Assembly (NCBI GenBank): GCA_036558645.1
Contig: DATBFG010000097.1
Coordinates: 1 to 53,139 of the forward strand
From: DATBFG01 sp036558645
GTDB taxonomy: Bacteria; Acidobacteriota; Terriglobia; Terriglobales; Acidobacteriaceae
Length of the DNA: 53,139 bases
Reading direction: 5' to 3'
Numbering within the stretch: the stretch's first letter is position 1; each line of letters begins with the position of its first letter. The translations under genes and the position numbers were made by a program. Shown here one piece after another: positions 15,994 to 25,705 of the stretch. The notes below the pieces were generated by a model. That model saw only the letters and a list, made by a program, of their open reading frames with translations. It did no database searches and had not been told where the DNA came from.

Positions 15994-18486
15994 TTACTGG
16001 GGACCAAACAGAGGGCGGAAGCGATGAACAGGCGTCGGCATAAGTGAATTCGCCCCCTTCACGCTCTTCCAGATAACTTCGTTCAGTTGGCCCATAGGTG
16101 CTTCATCCAATTCGGAAAAATCCATGCGCGCGCTGGCATCTGCGCCATACGATTCCTTCGTATTCCGGGCATTTAAATCAACTCTTGGTTGGATTACGCT
16201 GAACGTCGATAGGTCCGGCTCAGTCCCAAATGAAGCATACATGGGCATAGCTGCGGCGTCGTATTGGCTTATCGGCGGTAAACCAAGCAGAAGCTCGATT
16301 GATCGCACCATCGAACTTGTTGAGTACATCGTGCTGTCAACGGTCCCGCGTCTCACATAAGGACTGATTACCAGACCGGTTGTGCGCCTCGCATCCACAT
16401 GGTCCGGCCCATCCTGCGCATCGTCCTCGATTATGAAGATGGCAGTCGTGGGCCAGTACTTGCTGTGTGTTACTCGATCCACAAGCTTACCGACTGCATA
16501 ATCATTACTCGCAACCATAGCGACAGGCGTGAAAGCGCCCGGCTGCGTTCCTCGTGTATGGTCCTCGGGCAAGCTCATCACAATGTAGTTCGGAAGCCTC
16601 TTCTCCGGACTGAAATTATCAATGTTTTTCTCATATTCATCGAACTCTTGGATAAATACACCTACATTGTCCGGATCACGTGCTTTCAAGCTCGCGTGAT
16701 ACAGTTTCGAGACATGTCCGAATAGCGCGTCCGCGCCTTCCGCGGCTTCCATCGTAGTACCGTCGCTTGCGCGTGAGGCGTACTCGCCGTAACTGCGATA
16801 CGTAAGACCCTTCCGCCGCGCCAAGTCCCATAAATGGCCCGCGCTTGGGATATAGGCACGCGAAGGCTTCGCATCGCTAAAGCCGGCGTACGTCGGTGGC
16901 CAAAGGCGTTCGTTAAAGTCTGTCGCATAGGCCGAGTTTGACCAGGAGTGTCCGTCAACGCTAACCTCTCCGTCACAGTACAGATTGTCGAGCAGCACAA
17001 ATTGTCCTGCCAAGGCGTGCTGATTCGGAGTTATTCTTTGCCCGAAAATGGTGAGCCGCGCATCCCCATTGCCCTTTGTAATATCGCCGAATACCTGGTC
17101 ATACGTGCGGTTCTCTTTGATAATGTAGATGACGTGTTGAATCGGTGATCCCGCGCCGACAGCACTCGGTATGGCCGAGGGCATTTTTGTTCTGCGGGCA
17201 ACGGTAAGCTGCGAATCGTTGTAAGGGGAATTCGCTATAACCTGTTTCGTGTATGCCGGAAGCTGCTTGCGTAAGTTCGCAATGTCTACAAATTCGATGC
17301 TTCCCTTCTGGAGCGTTTTGACGGATTCATCGCCATCCCACCTTGAAGCAAGCGGACTGCCCGGCCCCTTCAGATCAGCGTGGCCAGCTTCGCCCTTACT
17401 GTTCCCAATTAATAGCCTTCGTCCATCGCGGGACAGGACCAGCGCCGATGGATACCAGCCAGTCGGAATGAAACCGGCCACTTCACTGTGTTTTGGATCC
17501 GCAATATTCACCACTGCGACATCATTGTTGTCCGCATTCGCCACAAATAGAAGGTGTCGCGCCTGATCGATTGCAAGCGCGTCGGGAGTGGATCCCTCCG
17601 GAGCTTGTGCGCTGATCGTTGTGGAGATAACCTCAACTTTCCTCCGCGTAACAGTATCGATTACATGAACTGTGTTGTCGTTGGAACAGGCGACGAACAG
17701 GCGCCCGTCGTTAGACAGCTTCATATCGTTAGGATTCGATCCCACCTTGATTGTGCCAGCCAGATGATTGCTTTCTGTGTCGATCACGCTCACCGATTTG
17801 CTTGCCCAGTTCGATACGAAAAGTGTTCTCCCGTCCTTTGAGAACACGAGCTCATACGGATTTACATCGACCGGAATCCGAGTCACAAGTTGTCGGGCCT
17901 TTGTATCAAATACAACGACATTACTTGGCCCGGCATCCGTTCCGCGGTTGGCTGCATAGAGCAGATGCTTGGTGGGATGATACGCCAGCCCTGACCACCA
18001 AACCTTACTTTTATCAATGGTTTCGTCAAGTTGGCCCGTTGGCGTGTCGCTGAGCTTGCCGCCCGAATAACTCATCTCGTATATCGGAGCCCGCGTCGAA
18101 GCGATCCTTTTTTGTCCATTCGCATTACCACCTGAAACGTACAGGATCTTGCCATCCGGAGACCACGCCATTCCCATCCATGTTGTCTTTAGATGGATCC
18201 TCTGCAGCGCTTCGTCCGATTTCTCATCTGCAACAACCAGCCCGTGCGGATTGTAGCCGGAGTGTGACGCGATCACGACACGGTCATCGGGCGAAGTGAC
18301 CAGCTTCAGAACCATATCCCCCGTCTCTACAAATCGGCCTGGAGGCGTAATCCTCCACCCGTTTGGAAGTGCGTAACCGTCGGAAGTGGGACGAGGGACT
18401 TCCGTCTGTGCTGCGAAAGCGGTGGACATAGCGACGGCGGCTATGGCTACACCAATAAGGAAAGGTGTCCTTCTAAAAGTCCTCAT
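15994..18486 (-). CDS. Exported YncE-like beta-propeller fused to a phosphoesterase (PF04185-type) domain
   Basis: The 830-residue protein starts with a signal peptide (FLIGVAIAAVAMSTAFAA). Residues about 40-420 form a beta-propeller with repeats such as SPDGKILYVSGGN, SKDGRTLFVSNWASKSVSVI and SNDGRLFVACSNDNTVHVID. A phosphoesterase domain starts at IQHVIYIIKENRTYDQVFGD (about residue 455), with the substrate region LDNLYCDGEVSVDGHSWSN and the metal-site region IFIIEDDAQDGPDHVDARRT near residue 720. This domain has the alkaline-phosphatase-like fold and includes acid phosphatases and phospholipase C. It probably releases phosphate from esters in the periplasm; the substrate is unknown. The gene is followed at 18741 by a second exported protein on the same strand. 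Confidence 0.85.
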   Translation of the reverse strand: MRTFRRTPFLIGVAIAAVAMSTAFAAQTEVPRPTSDGYALPNGWRITPPGRFVETGDMVLKLVTSPDDRVVIASHSGYNPHGLVVADEKSDEALQRIHLKTTWMGMAWSPDGKILYVSGGNANGQKRIASTRAPIYEMSYSGGKLSDTPTGQLDETIDKSKVWWSGLAYHPTKHLLYAANRGTDAGPSNVVVFDTKARQLVTRIPVDVNPYELVFSKDGRTLFVSNWASKSVSVIDTESNHLAGTIKVGSNPNDMKLSNDGRLFVACSNDNTVHVIDTVTRRKVEVISTTISAQAPEGSTPDALAIDQARHLLFVANADNNDVAVVNIADPKHSEVAGFIPTGWYPSALVLSRDGRRLLIGNSKGEAGHADLKGPGSPLASRWDGDESVKTLQKGSIEFVDIANLRKQLPAYTKQVIANSPYNDSQLTVARRTKMPSAIPSAVGAGSPIQHVIYIIKENRTYDQVFGDITKGNGDARLTIFGQRITPNQHALAGQFVLLDNLYCDGEVSVDGHSWSNSAYATDFNERLWPPTYAGFSDAKPSRAYIPSAGHLWDLARRKGLTYRSYGEYASRASDGTTMEAAEGADALFGHVSKLYHASLKARDPDNVGVFIQEFDEYEKNIDNFSPEKRLPNYIVMSLPEDHTRGTQPGAFTPVAMVASNDYAVGKLVDRVTHSKYWPTTAIFIIEDDAQDGPDHVDARRTTGLVISPYVRRGTVDSTMYSTSSMVRSIELLLGLPPISQYDAAAMPMYASFGTEPDLSTFSVIQPRVDLNARNTKESYGADASARMDFSELDEAPMGQLNEVIWKSVKGANSLMPTPVHRFRPLFGPQ

Positions 18487-18562
18487 CGCTTTTAGCGTAG
18501 GAGGCCGAAGCCATAGAAAGGTTACAGGGCCGTTAATAATACAACGAAAAACAAAGGAAATC

Positions 18563-18604
18563 GTCGCCTGCAGCCGGCCCTAGGTCGCCTGCAGCCGGCC
18601 CTAG
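18563..18604. repeat. Perfect 21-bp tandem duplication
   Basis: The unit GTCGCCTGCAGCCGGCCCTA plus G occurs twice head-to-tail, at 18563-18583 and 18584-18604, with no mismatch. It lies between the phosphoesterase start and the stop of the phytase-like gene. The 254-bp gap that holds it shows no gene. Confidence 0.9.
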
Positions 18605-18740
18605 AATGATTCGCTCATCCACGCGGCGGCGCGTGTCCAGCACGCACTGGGAACGCGCCACTGCTTTACCTTCTCTCGCGCAACCTCGGATAAGTGCCGC
18701 GAGGACGAATGTAGATGAAAATTCCGAAGCGGCCTGCTTG

Positions 18741-20144
18741 CTAATGCCTGGGTCTACCGAATTGTGGAACAAATTTCGAGCCAGCCAGGTCGGTGTCCGT
18801 GAAGCCAAAGACAAAAAGCTGATTGGGATTCGCGATCTGGCTCCCATCCGCGGCGGAGACGGTTTCGAGGAAGTCATTGTCATTAGCAATCCAGAGCGTG
18901 TGCAGCGTGCGTGCACCGTCTCTGACATCTGGACCGAATGAGATGCCCTCGATTTTAGCGGGGATCTCGGCTGCGCTGATGCCATTCTTGACAAGCAGGT
19001 CAACCACATTAAGAAATAACGTTTTGTTCACGGCATGCTTTGCTGCGTCGGGTCCGTCCATTTCACTGACATCGACGGCGTGTGAGAGGTCAACCTTGAA
19101 AAGCTGTTTCACTTCAGCATCGTTGCCGTTCCCGCGTCCATTGCCATCCCGTTCATCCACCAGGAATTCGTGATTATTAAGTGCGACGATTTCGCTGACA
19201 CCCGAGCCGGAAGTAAGAAGATATGCGAACTGATGCGTGATGCGCCCTGACTGAATGTCTATAGTCACCATGCGAAGTAGCTTAGTGGCGCCGAGGTTGG
19301 CATCTTGAATGAGCGCGTTCTGCATGATCCCGACCAGCGTCCGGCCATCAGGCGTGATGGCCAGCCCTTCCATCCCCTTGTTGGCTGTTCGTCCGGAGGC
19401 GTTGCCGTCGATCTCATCGTCGCCAACCGGACTTAGATTTTTTACAAAGAAGGAAGATGGCAAATGAAAAGAGCGGAGACGCGCGCCTGTAAATCGGCTG
19501 AACTGGTAGATATAAGGACCGTATTCGTCGGATATGAAGAGGCTAAGGCCGTCGTTTGAGAGCCGCATACCCTCCGGATCCAGACGCGCGTCGTTCGAGT
19601 CACCGGAATTATGCGCATCATCGAAGTTGTCGGAACGTCCGGTGAAGAAATGTTTAAAGAAATTATTGTTTGGTGGAACACCAGAACCCACACCGAGGCC
19701 AGCACCGGTTCCGTAAACCAGTGGAGTCAGGCTCCAGAGCAGCGTTGTAGCGCGCAACTTGGGCACCAAGGTGAAAGGGAGGCCCGACGAGGATTCATTG
19801 CGAACCAGATCCACTGTTATGGTGTGGAATCGGTTGATGTAGGTGGCTGTGTCGTCGATGGCGGAATCGAATGGCACAGCATTGGGCCCGCGGTCGGGTA
19901 AAGCAAGGAACGTGTTCCCCGACGCATAAGTGATCGCTGATCCAAAGCCGCCAAGCAAGTTTGCCCGCACACCGTTTTCGAGCTTATAAGTAAGGCCCGA
20001 AAGATCGGTGAAGGAGCCTGCTCTCGATGCGTCAAGTGTACCGGTCGCCAGTAATACGACTTCAGCCCTGGAGCGACCTGCACCCCACAGCCCGAGGGCG
20101 AGACCAATCAAAAGAATACGAAGTGCTGATTTTTTCACGAACAA
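18741..20144 (-). CDS. Exported esterase-like phytase-family protein (PF13449-type)
   Basis: The best start is a TTG at 20144: AGGAGG (20151-20156 on the minus strand) lies exactly 6 nt upstream, and it gives a clean signal peptide (MFVKKSALRILLIGLALG). The longer frame to 20222 lacks these. The 467-residue protein shows the family pattern: DLSGLTYKL, FLALPDRGPNAVPFD, LDPEGMRLSNDGLSLFISDEYG (acidic, metal-binding type) and NKGMEGLAITPDGRTLVG. These are esterase-like-activity-of-phytase propellers. Together with the adjacent phosphoesterase it suggests phosphate-ester use outside the cytoplasm, but the family's activity is not firmly established. Confidence 0.8.
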   Translation of the reverse strand: MFVKKSALRILLIGLALGLWGAGRSRAEVVLLATGTLDASRAGSFTDLSGLTYKLENGVRANLLGGFGSAITYASGNTFLALPDRGPNAVPFDSAIDDTATYINRFHTITVDLVRNESSSGLPFTLVPKLRATTLLWSLTPLVYGTGAGLGVGSGVPPNNNFFKHFFTGRSDNFDDAHNSGDSNDARLDPEGMRLSNDGLSLFISDEYGPYIYQFSRFTGARLRSFHLPSSFFVKNLSPVGDDEIDGNASGRTANKGMEGLAITPDGRTLVGIMQNALIQDANLGATKLLRMVTIDIQSGRITHQFAYLLTSGSGVSEIVALNNHEFLVDERDGNGRGNGNDAEVKQLFKVDLSHAVDVSEMDGPDAAKHAVNKTLFLNVVDLLVKNGISAAEIPAKIEGISFGPDVRDGARTLHTLWIANDNDFLETVSAADGSQIANPNQLFVFGFTDTDLAGSKFVPQFGRPRH

Positions 20145-20252
20145 AAAGATCCTCCTGAAACCTTCAAAGAGTTTTCGAGGCTTATCGTACGTGAAACTTG
20201 TTACAGCCGTATTAAACAGCAACTTGATTGTGGAAATCTGCAGGAAGCAGGC

Positions 20253-20858
20253 CTACTCAAGATTCGGAATAGCCTGGCTCAATTCCGTCACCGCCGATTT
20301 TTCACTCCGTACCATCAGCAAGCCGTTCTTTGCAAATTTCCACAGCGTCCAGTTGCTCGGGGTCCGGGGCCGTGCCACCTCCTCCTCGAATCGTGAAACA
20401 TTTGCAGTGCTGCTTTTCAGAAGGAGAGACAGGTAACCCGAGTCCATTTCTTGCCCGGACAATTCACGGATCCGCGAGCCGGCAGGGCATTCCTCCAGAT
20501 CCTGCTTGCGGGGAAGAGGAAAATGCAGGGTGCGCGCCATATTCCGAAGTTGCCGATTGAGCTTACCCTGTTCGTGTGCAAGTGTTTGAGCCAGGGTTTG
20601 GACCGAAGAATTTTGAGTCTCGTCTGCTACGACTTTGCTCACTTCGGCCACACAGTGACTGCTGTGCAGCATATCAAGCGCAAAGTGGGCATCGTCACCC
20701 TGCCATAGCAAGGGATTGTAGTCCATCGACATCGCGACAGGATAAATTTTAGGACCATCATCCTTTCGTTCTGCGCTGAATCCACTCGTAACCAGCAACA
20801 TGGACCCGAGCACAAGAAACGGAGAGACTCTCACGCGAAGTATGATCCGCCGTGCCAC
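20253..20858 (-). CDS. DUF4142 (ferritin-like helical) exported protein
   Basis: The 201-residue protein begins at a GTG and has a signal peptide (VSPFLVLGSMLLVTSGFSA). The remainder is helical, with DDAHFALDMLHSSHCVAEVSKV, VQTLAQTLAHEQGKLNRQL and a C-terminal helix, which fits the DUF4142 pattern of a four-helix bundle (FALxAAxGGxxEVxLGxLAxxxA...VxxFAQxMVxDHxKxNxxL). The metal-binding residues of ferritins are not obvious. Function is unknown; family members are common near stress genes in Acidobacteriota and Proteobacteria. It is 108 bp upstream of the phytase-like gene on the same strand and divergent from argA. Confidence 0.65.
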   Translation of the reverse strand: MARRIILRVRVSPFLVLGSMLLVTSGFSAERKDDGPKIYPVAMSMDYNPLLWQGDDAHFALDMLHSSHCVAEVSKVVADETQNSSVQTLAQTLAHEQGKLNRQLRNMARTLHFPLPRKQDLEECPAGSRIRELSGQEMDSGYLSLLLKSSTANVSRFEEEVARPRTPSNWTLWKFAKNGLLMVRSEKSAVTELSQAIPNLE

Positions 20859-20992
20859 AATTTACAGCCTAACAGCCTCAATACGATTCAGGCCTCGTTC
20901 TAAAGCCTGGAGGAAATCGGTCTGTTAACGCAGAGCACGCTGTCTCTCACGATCTGCCGTCGCTTTCGAGGTAAAGTGAAGACGTCTCAATC

Positions 20993-21020
20993 TTGACAGT
21001 GCCGACAGCCTGGAGACAAT
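20993..21020 (+). promoter_or_regulatory. Putative sigma-70 promoter of argA
   Basis: A consensus TTGACA at 20993-20998 is followed after 16 bp by GACAAT at 21015-21020 (4 of 6 bases of TATAAT). Transcription from it would give a leader of only about 10 nt before the GTG at 21036, with AGGTG just ahead of the start. The short leader makes this a tentative call. Confidence 0.4.
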
Positions 21021-21035
21021 CGATCAGGTGCTAAC

Positions 21036-22355
21036 GTGAACCCGACGGACCTGCGAGGGATTCTTCAATACGTCCCTCAATTCCGTGAAAAGACATTCAT
21101 TGTTGCAGTAGATGGAGCGATCGTCACAGACGAGAACTTCGCCAACATTCTCTTGGACGTCGCTGTCCTACGCTCCTTGAACATTCGGGTAGTGCTCGTG
21201 CATGGCGCATCCGAACAGATTAGGTCTCTCGCCCAGAAGGAGCATATCCTCGCTTCCAACCTCGACGGTACGGGCGTGACCGACGGCCCGACGTTGCAGT
21301 TGGCCATTGACGCGGCGAATCGTCTCACGCACGATGTCCTCGAGGGCCTTTCTGCGAATGACCTGCGTGCGGCTTGCACGAATGCTGTTATTACGCATCC
21401 AGTAGGGATCATTCAGGGTATTGACCATCTGTTTACCGGGAAGGTCGAGCGTATAGACACTGAACTTCTTCAAACGCTGCTGAATCAGGGTATCGTTCCT
21501 GTCGTTCCCCCGCTCGGCTTTGATGGTGACGGCAAGACGTATCGCGCCAATTCAGACAGTGTTGCCGTAGCAGCAGCTGAGACCCTGAAAGCGATAAAAC
21601 TGATTTTCATTACCGCCCAGGAAGGGCTGCGTTATAACAATCAACTCATTCGCCAGGTGCTGGCAGAGGATCTGCGAAAGCTCTTACAGTCTGCCGGAGA
21701 TGGTTTTGCACCAGAAATGATTTCCAAAGCTCGCCATGCAACTGCCGCTTGCGCCGCCGGGATCCAGCGTGTTCACATCATCAACGGTCGCGCCGATGGA
21801 GGCTTGCTCGCCGAGGTCTTCTCCAACGAGGGCATTGGCACTCTTATTTACGCCAATGAGTACGAGCAGATCCGTCCGGCTAAAAAGAAGGATATCCGGG
21901 CAATCCAGCTCTTGACCCAAAAAGCAGTGGAAGCAGAAGAACTCGTCCGCAGGACACGAACTGATATCGAGAAGAACCTTGCGGATTACTACCTTTTCGA
22001 AATTGACAAGAATCCGGTTGCGTGTGTGGCACTGCACATCTATCCCACCGAGCAAAAGGGCGAGCTCGCCAGCCTTTTTGTCGATCCCTCACACGAAAAC
22101 CAGGGCATCGGCCGGAAGTTGATTCACTTCACCGAAAATAAAGCCCGCGAACTTGGTCTGACGGAATTGATTACGCTATCGACGCAGACTTTCACATACT
22201 TTCAATCGAAAGGTGGCTTCTCCGAAGGTACACCCGACGATCTTCCTCCCGAGCGCCGTGAGAAGTACGAACAGAGCCGGCGAAATTCAAAAGTTCTCGT
22301 CAAGAAGCTGGACATTCCAGCCGAGACAAGAGGACTCTTTCAAGTTGTCGGGTGA
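21036..22355 (+). CDS. argA: Amino-acid N-acetyltransferase (N-acetylglutamate synthase) ArgA
   Basis: The 439-residue protein matches classic bacterial ArgA in length and order. Residues 1-285 form an amino-acid-kinase-like domain (FIVAVDGAIVTDENFANILLD, VRVVLVHGAS-type segment, NGRADGGLLAEVFSNEGIGTLIY). Residues 290-430 form a GNAT domain with the acetyl-CoA loop in DPSHENQGIGRKLIHF. It acetylates glutamate as the first step of arginine synthesis and is normally inhibited by arginine through the kinase domain. It begins at a GTG. No other arg genes are adjacent, but arginine feeds the polyamine genes at 12-16 kb. Confidence 0.93.
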   Translation: MNPTDLRGILQYVPQFREKTFIVAVDGAIVTDENFANILLDVAVLRSLNIRVVLVHGASEQIRSLAQKEHILASNLDGTGVTDGPTLQLAIDAANRLTHDVLEGLSANDLRAACTNAVITHPVGIIQGIDHLFTGKVERIDTELLQTLLNQGIVPVVPPLGFDGDGKTYRANSDSVAVAAAETLKAIKLIFITAQEGLRYNNQLIRQVLAEDLRKLLQSAGDGFAPEMISKARHATAACAAGIQRVHIINGRADGGLLAEVFSNEGIGTLIYANEYEQIRPAKKKDIRAIQLLTQKAVEAEELVRRTRTDIEKNLADYYLFEIDKNPVACVALHIYPTEQKGELASLFVDPSHENQGIGRKLIHFTENKARELGLTELITLSTQTFTYFQSKGGFSEGTPDDLPPERREKYEQSRRNSKVLVKKLDIPAETRGLFQVVG

Positions 22356-22487
22356 TTTGAGCGGGGCATCTCCCAAAACACGAAAGTTACCAGACAGGCG
22401 CCCGGAACAGCGGTCCAGAGCCATCGCAAGTCCACGAATTTGTATTTCCGCGGCTAAGGAAGCATCTCGCCGCCCGTCAAATCCAGG

Positions 22488-22640
22488 ACCGAGAAGCTTC
22501 CCGGTTCCACGAGAGGACTTTTCGCCATGGTCCGGCTTTGTTCGCATCTCCTGTTCGAGCCCGGGAGGTGATTGTCGCGGTTCTTCGAACGGCGGTTTTG
22601 GTGCTGCATGTCGAGGATCTGTCTTTTCCTTGGTTGGCAT
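22488..22640 (-). pseudogene. N-terminal relic of a short-chain dehydrogenase (general stress SDR type)
   Basis: From the ATG at 22640 the frame reads PPFEEPRQSPPGLEQEM, then KPDHGEKSSRGTGKLLG, the characteristic N-terminal extension of stress-related SDR oxidoreductases (PFxxQxQxxPGxxxxMxPxPDHGExSYxGxGxLxGK). Right after it the expected nucleotide-binding LITGGDSGIGRA is destroyed: a shifted frame gives only LDLTGGEML followed by a stop. The open frame runs on to 22287, but that part overlaps argA and resembles nothing. About 50 of some 285 residues survive. Confidence 0.65.
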
Positions 22641-23111
22641 GATTTCGCCCCTCCAAAAAGTTGGTACACTTCCTTAGCGCTCAGATAGAATCATCCGAAT
22701 CTCATCCGTGCATTGTCGCGCTCGCTCTCCGTCTATTTGAAACCTCCTAATTGGTATGAGTGCTCTCCTTTCGTTTACACGACGCTACTGACATTCAGTG
22801 AGATGATGGCCCTGAAAAAATCCGTACTCGGAATATAGCGAGCCCAACTCCTACGGGATCGCTGCTATGGACCATGGATTCCATCTCGAACAAATCTGGT
22901 GCACGACTTTAGCTCGCCGACGCCTTTCCGGACCCATGGCAACGGTAGTCCTAGGCAAAGCGGTTAACAACAGCCATGCCCCACGTCACACCGGCGACGG
23001 TGATCTTCTCGCCAAGTCGGATGCGCACAATCTAAGTCGATGCTTGTGCATGATCCCAACCACAGAGCGCACGCCGCTTCGTCGACGATACGATAGAGCC
23101 GCGACTGTAGC

Positions 23112-23255
23112 ATGGTTGACTTCTGGACGCGTGGCGGCCTTTCGTGGCGTGAACTACTCAAGCGCACCTGGTGCGAGAACTGGCGTGATGCCGTGTTCGG
23201 CCGGGCGGCACGGCTTGCCTTCTACCACTTCCTCGCGATTTTCCCTTCTCGAGAC
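23112..23255 (+). pseudogene. N-terminal relic of a YihY/BrkB-family membrane protein
   Basis: The frame from 23112 gives RGGLSWRELLKRTW, DAVFGRAARLAFYHFLAIFP and then degenerates. This is the start of YihY/virulence factor BrkB family inner-membrane proteins (GGLSWxELxKRTWxExxxDxxxxxAAxLAYYxLLAxFPxLL). The remaining ~230 residues and all later membrane segments are missing. The sequence between the SDR relic and this one (22641-23111), and that between this relic and ppk1 (23256-23600), shows no recognisable gene. Confidence 0.6.
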
Positions 23256-23600
23256 TTGGCGTTCGTTCCGCGGCAGATTCCATCGATGTGTGCGAATTTC
23301 AGCGGATCTTGATCTCTCGTTAACCATCTTCGGTTGATCACTACAGAGAGGAAAATGGTTACAACGCCATGAATTTTTGTGAGGAGAGGCGTAGCCTTAG
23401 CAGAAAAGAGCAGACAATAGTCGAAAGGCATGGCCATCCCGGACCCACGTCGCCTGAAACTCAATTTCGGAGTACGCGACAGCGGTGGATTGTGAATATT
23501 CAGCACTGAGGACAATTCTTGCGGAAGTGACTTATTCCATCTTGGTCGAACGATATCTGGAAACAAGCAGACGTGCAGGGCATAAGGTCCTTTCTGGCAA

Positions 23601-25700
23601 ATGACTGAACCGAAGGTTCTTAGAGTATCGATCGGTGACACAGGCGCGGTCGACGCCGAGTTGAATCCGGTTCTGTCCGAAGTCTGGATTGATCGCGATC
23701 TCGGTTGGATTGACTTCAACCAGCGAGTGTTGGCGGAGGCCCTCGATGAGCGCACGCCACTGCTTGAGCGAGCCAAGTTCCTCGCCATTTTTTCTTCAAA
23801 TCTCGATGAGTTTTTCATGAAGCGAATCGCCGTGATTCGACATGCACAATCGCCGGATTCCGTCCAGCTTCACCGACAAATTCGGGATAAGTTGATGCCT
23901 CTCTTGCGCACTCAAGCGGAATACTTTCGCGAGTGTCTTATTCCGGAATTGGCGAAGCACCACATTCATCTTCGTCACTGGGAGGATCTGACCGACGCTC
24001 AAAAAGAGGAGGCGGACGCCTTCTTTGATTCGCAGATAGCCGCCGCCGTTACTCCGCTAGTGTTTAACGCCGGTGAGGATTTCCCGTTTCTTTCTAATCT
24101 TTCGAATTCCCTGATCTTCTCAGTGGAAGATCCGACAACGGGCGAGCGAACGTTTGGGCGTATCAAGGTGCCATCCAACCTGAAACAGTGGGTCCAGTTA
24201 TATTCAGACGTTCACCCAGGTGATGCCCTGTTTGTTCGGCTTCACCAGATAGTCCGAGAGAACCTTCACAAGCTCTACCGCGGAATGAAGCTCGGCAAGG
24301 TGACCCTAGTCCGGCTGTCGCGCGAAATTGAAGTGGAGGCTGAGGACGACGAGGAGCAGGCAAGTTTGCTCGAGCAGGTCAAGCAAACCATCCGTCGACG
24401 ACGTTTTCAACCGGTGGTTCGTCTCGAGTTCGTCGAGGGTTCCGACCCGGAAGCGAAGGGGCTGCTGCGCGAGCATTTTCGCCTGCGCGAGGAAGATATC
24501 TATGAAGTGTCAGACGAGCTCGATTACACGAGTCTGTTCGAGATCGCCAGTTTGAATGTAAGCGGATTGAAAGAACGGCCGTGGGCTCCGGTGAACCCTC
24601 CCGCGCTACGTGATGGACACAAAGACATCTTCAGTGTGATACGGTCCGGTGACGTTGCGATCCATCACCCATATGAGAGTTTTGATGCGAGTGTTGAGCA
24701 CTTCATCGAAGCTGCGGCGAACGATCCGCAAACGGTGGCTATCAAGATGACCGTCTATCGTGTTGGCGACGATACTCCGTTTGTGAAATCCCTCATCAGG
24801 GCGGCCGAAGCAGGTAAACAAGTTGCTTGCGTGATTGAGTTGCACGCTCGTCTGGACGAAGAACGCAACCTGCATTGGGCTGCTGCCCTCAGGAAGGCGG
24901 GAGCCCATGTCGATTTTGGCGTCAAAGGAATAAAAATTCATGCCAAAACTGCCCTGGTAGTGAGGAAAGAATCAGACGGGCTTCGATCTTACGTTCACAT
25001 TGGCACGGGAAATTACCACGTTCGCACCGCGCGCCTCTATGCCGATGTAGGCTTGCTGACCTGCGATCCGCAACTTACGCACGATGTCGTCTGGCTGTTT
25101 CACTATCTGACCGGCCATTCCGACCAGCCTGATTGCAAGGCCCTTCTCGTGGCTCCCGCAGCGATGCGTTCGCGGTTCCTGGAACTAGTCAAGCGTGAGG
25201 TCGATATAGCGCATGGTGGCGGTAAGGGCCGGATCATCGCCAAGATGAACCAGCTTGAAGATCCCGAAATGATTGAGGCTCTCTGTTACGCATCGCGAGC
25301 GGGAGTTTCGATAGATCTCATTGTCCGCGGCTTCTGCTGTCTCAAACCCGGCGTACCCGGTTACACCGAGAATATCCGTGTTCGTTCGATTATCGGCCGT
25401 TTCCTGGAGCATTCGCGAATCTACTATTTTGGCGCTGGCGCCTCCAACGCGCTCGATGGCGAATTCTACATTGGATCCGCTGACTGGATGTTTCGCAATC
25501 TTTCCCACCGCGTCGAGGTCGTGACGCCGATACTAGCGAATGGTCCGAGGCAACGCCTTTGGGAGATTCTCGAGATTATGTTGCGAGATCAACGACAGGC
25601 CTGGCTGCTGGGCAGTGATGGGAATTATTCGCGAATAGAAAATCGAGGCGACGAATCGTCAGGAACACATCGCGTGTTGATGGAAATGGCGTCTCGCTAG
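23601..25700 (+). CDS. ppk1: Polyphosphate kinase 1
   Basis: The 699-residue protein has the four PPK1 domains: an N-terminal helical domain (RDLGWIDFNQRVLAEALDE, FLAIFSSNLDEFFMKR), a head domain, and two phospholipase-D-like catalytic domains. The phosphorylated histidine is H447 in GIKIHAKTALVV, followed by HIGTGNYH (H466, H473). The final region GEFYIGSADWMFRNLSHRVE closes the active site. It reversibly builds polyphosphate from ATP. It starts about 260 bp upstream-free and converges with the PstS fusion gene, with only 5 bp between their stops, in a region rich in phosphate genes. Confidence 0.97.
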   Translation: MTEPKVLRVSIGDTGAVDAELNPVLSEVWIDRDLGWIDFNQRVLAEALDERTPLLERAKFLAIFSSNLDEFFMKRIAVIRHAQSPDSVQLHRQIRDKLMPLLRTQAEYFRECLIPELAKHHIHLRHWEDLTDAQKEEADAFFDSQIAAAVTPLVFNAGEDFPFLSNLSNSLIFSVEDPTTGERTFGRIKVPSNLKQWVQLYSDVHPGDALFVRLHQIVRENLHKLYRGMKLGKVTLVRLSREIEVEAEDDEEQASLLEQVKQTIRRRRFQPVVRLEFVEGSDPEAKGLLREHFRLREEDIYEVSDELDYTSLFEIASLNVSGLKERPWAPVNPPALRDGHKDIFSVIRSGDVAIHHPYESFDASVEHFIEAAANDPQTVAIKMTVYRVGDDTPFVKSLIRAAEAGKQVACVIELHARLDEERNLHWAAALRKAGAHVDFGVKGIKIHAKTALVVRKESDGLRSYVHIGTGNYHVRTARLYADVGLLTCDPQLTHDVVWLFHYLTGHSDQPDCKALLVAPAAMRSRFLELVKREVDIAHGGGKGRIIAKMNQLEDPEMIEALCYASRAGVSIDLIVRGFCCLKPGVPGYTENIRVRSIIGRFLEHSRIYYFGAGASNALDGEFYIGSADWMFRNLSHRVEVVTPILANGPRQRLWEILEIMLRDQRQAWLLGSDGNYSRIENRGDESSGTHRVLMEMASR

Positions 25701-25705
25701 CCGTT

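Noticed and set aside
22287..22487. Continuation of the minus-strand SDR-like frame toward argA
   Set aside because: The translation after residue 51 no longer resembles SDR proteins and overlaps the argA 3' end; the frame is open only by chance.
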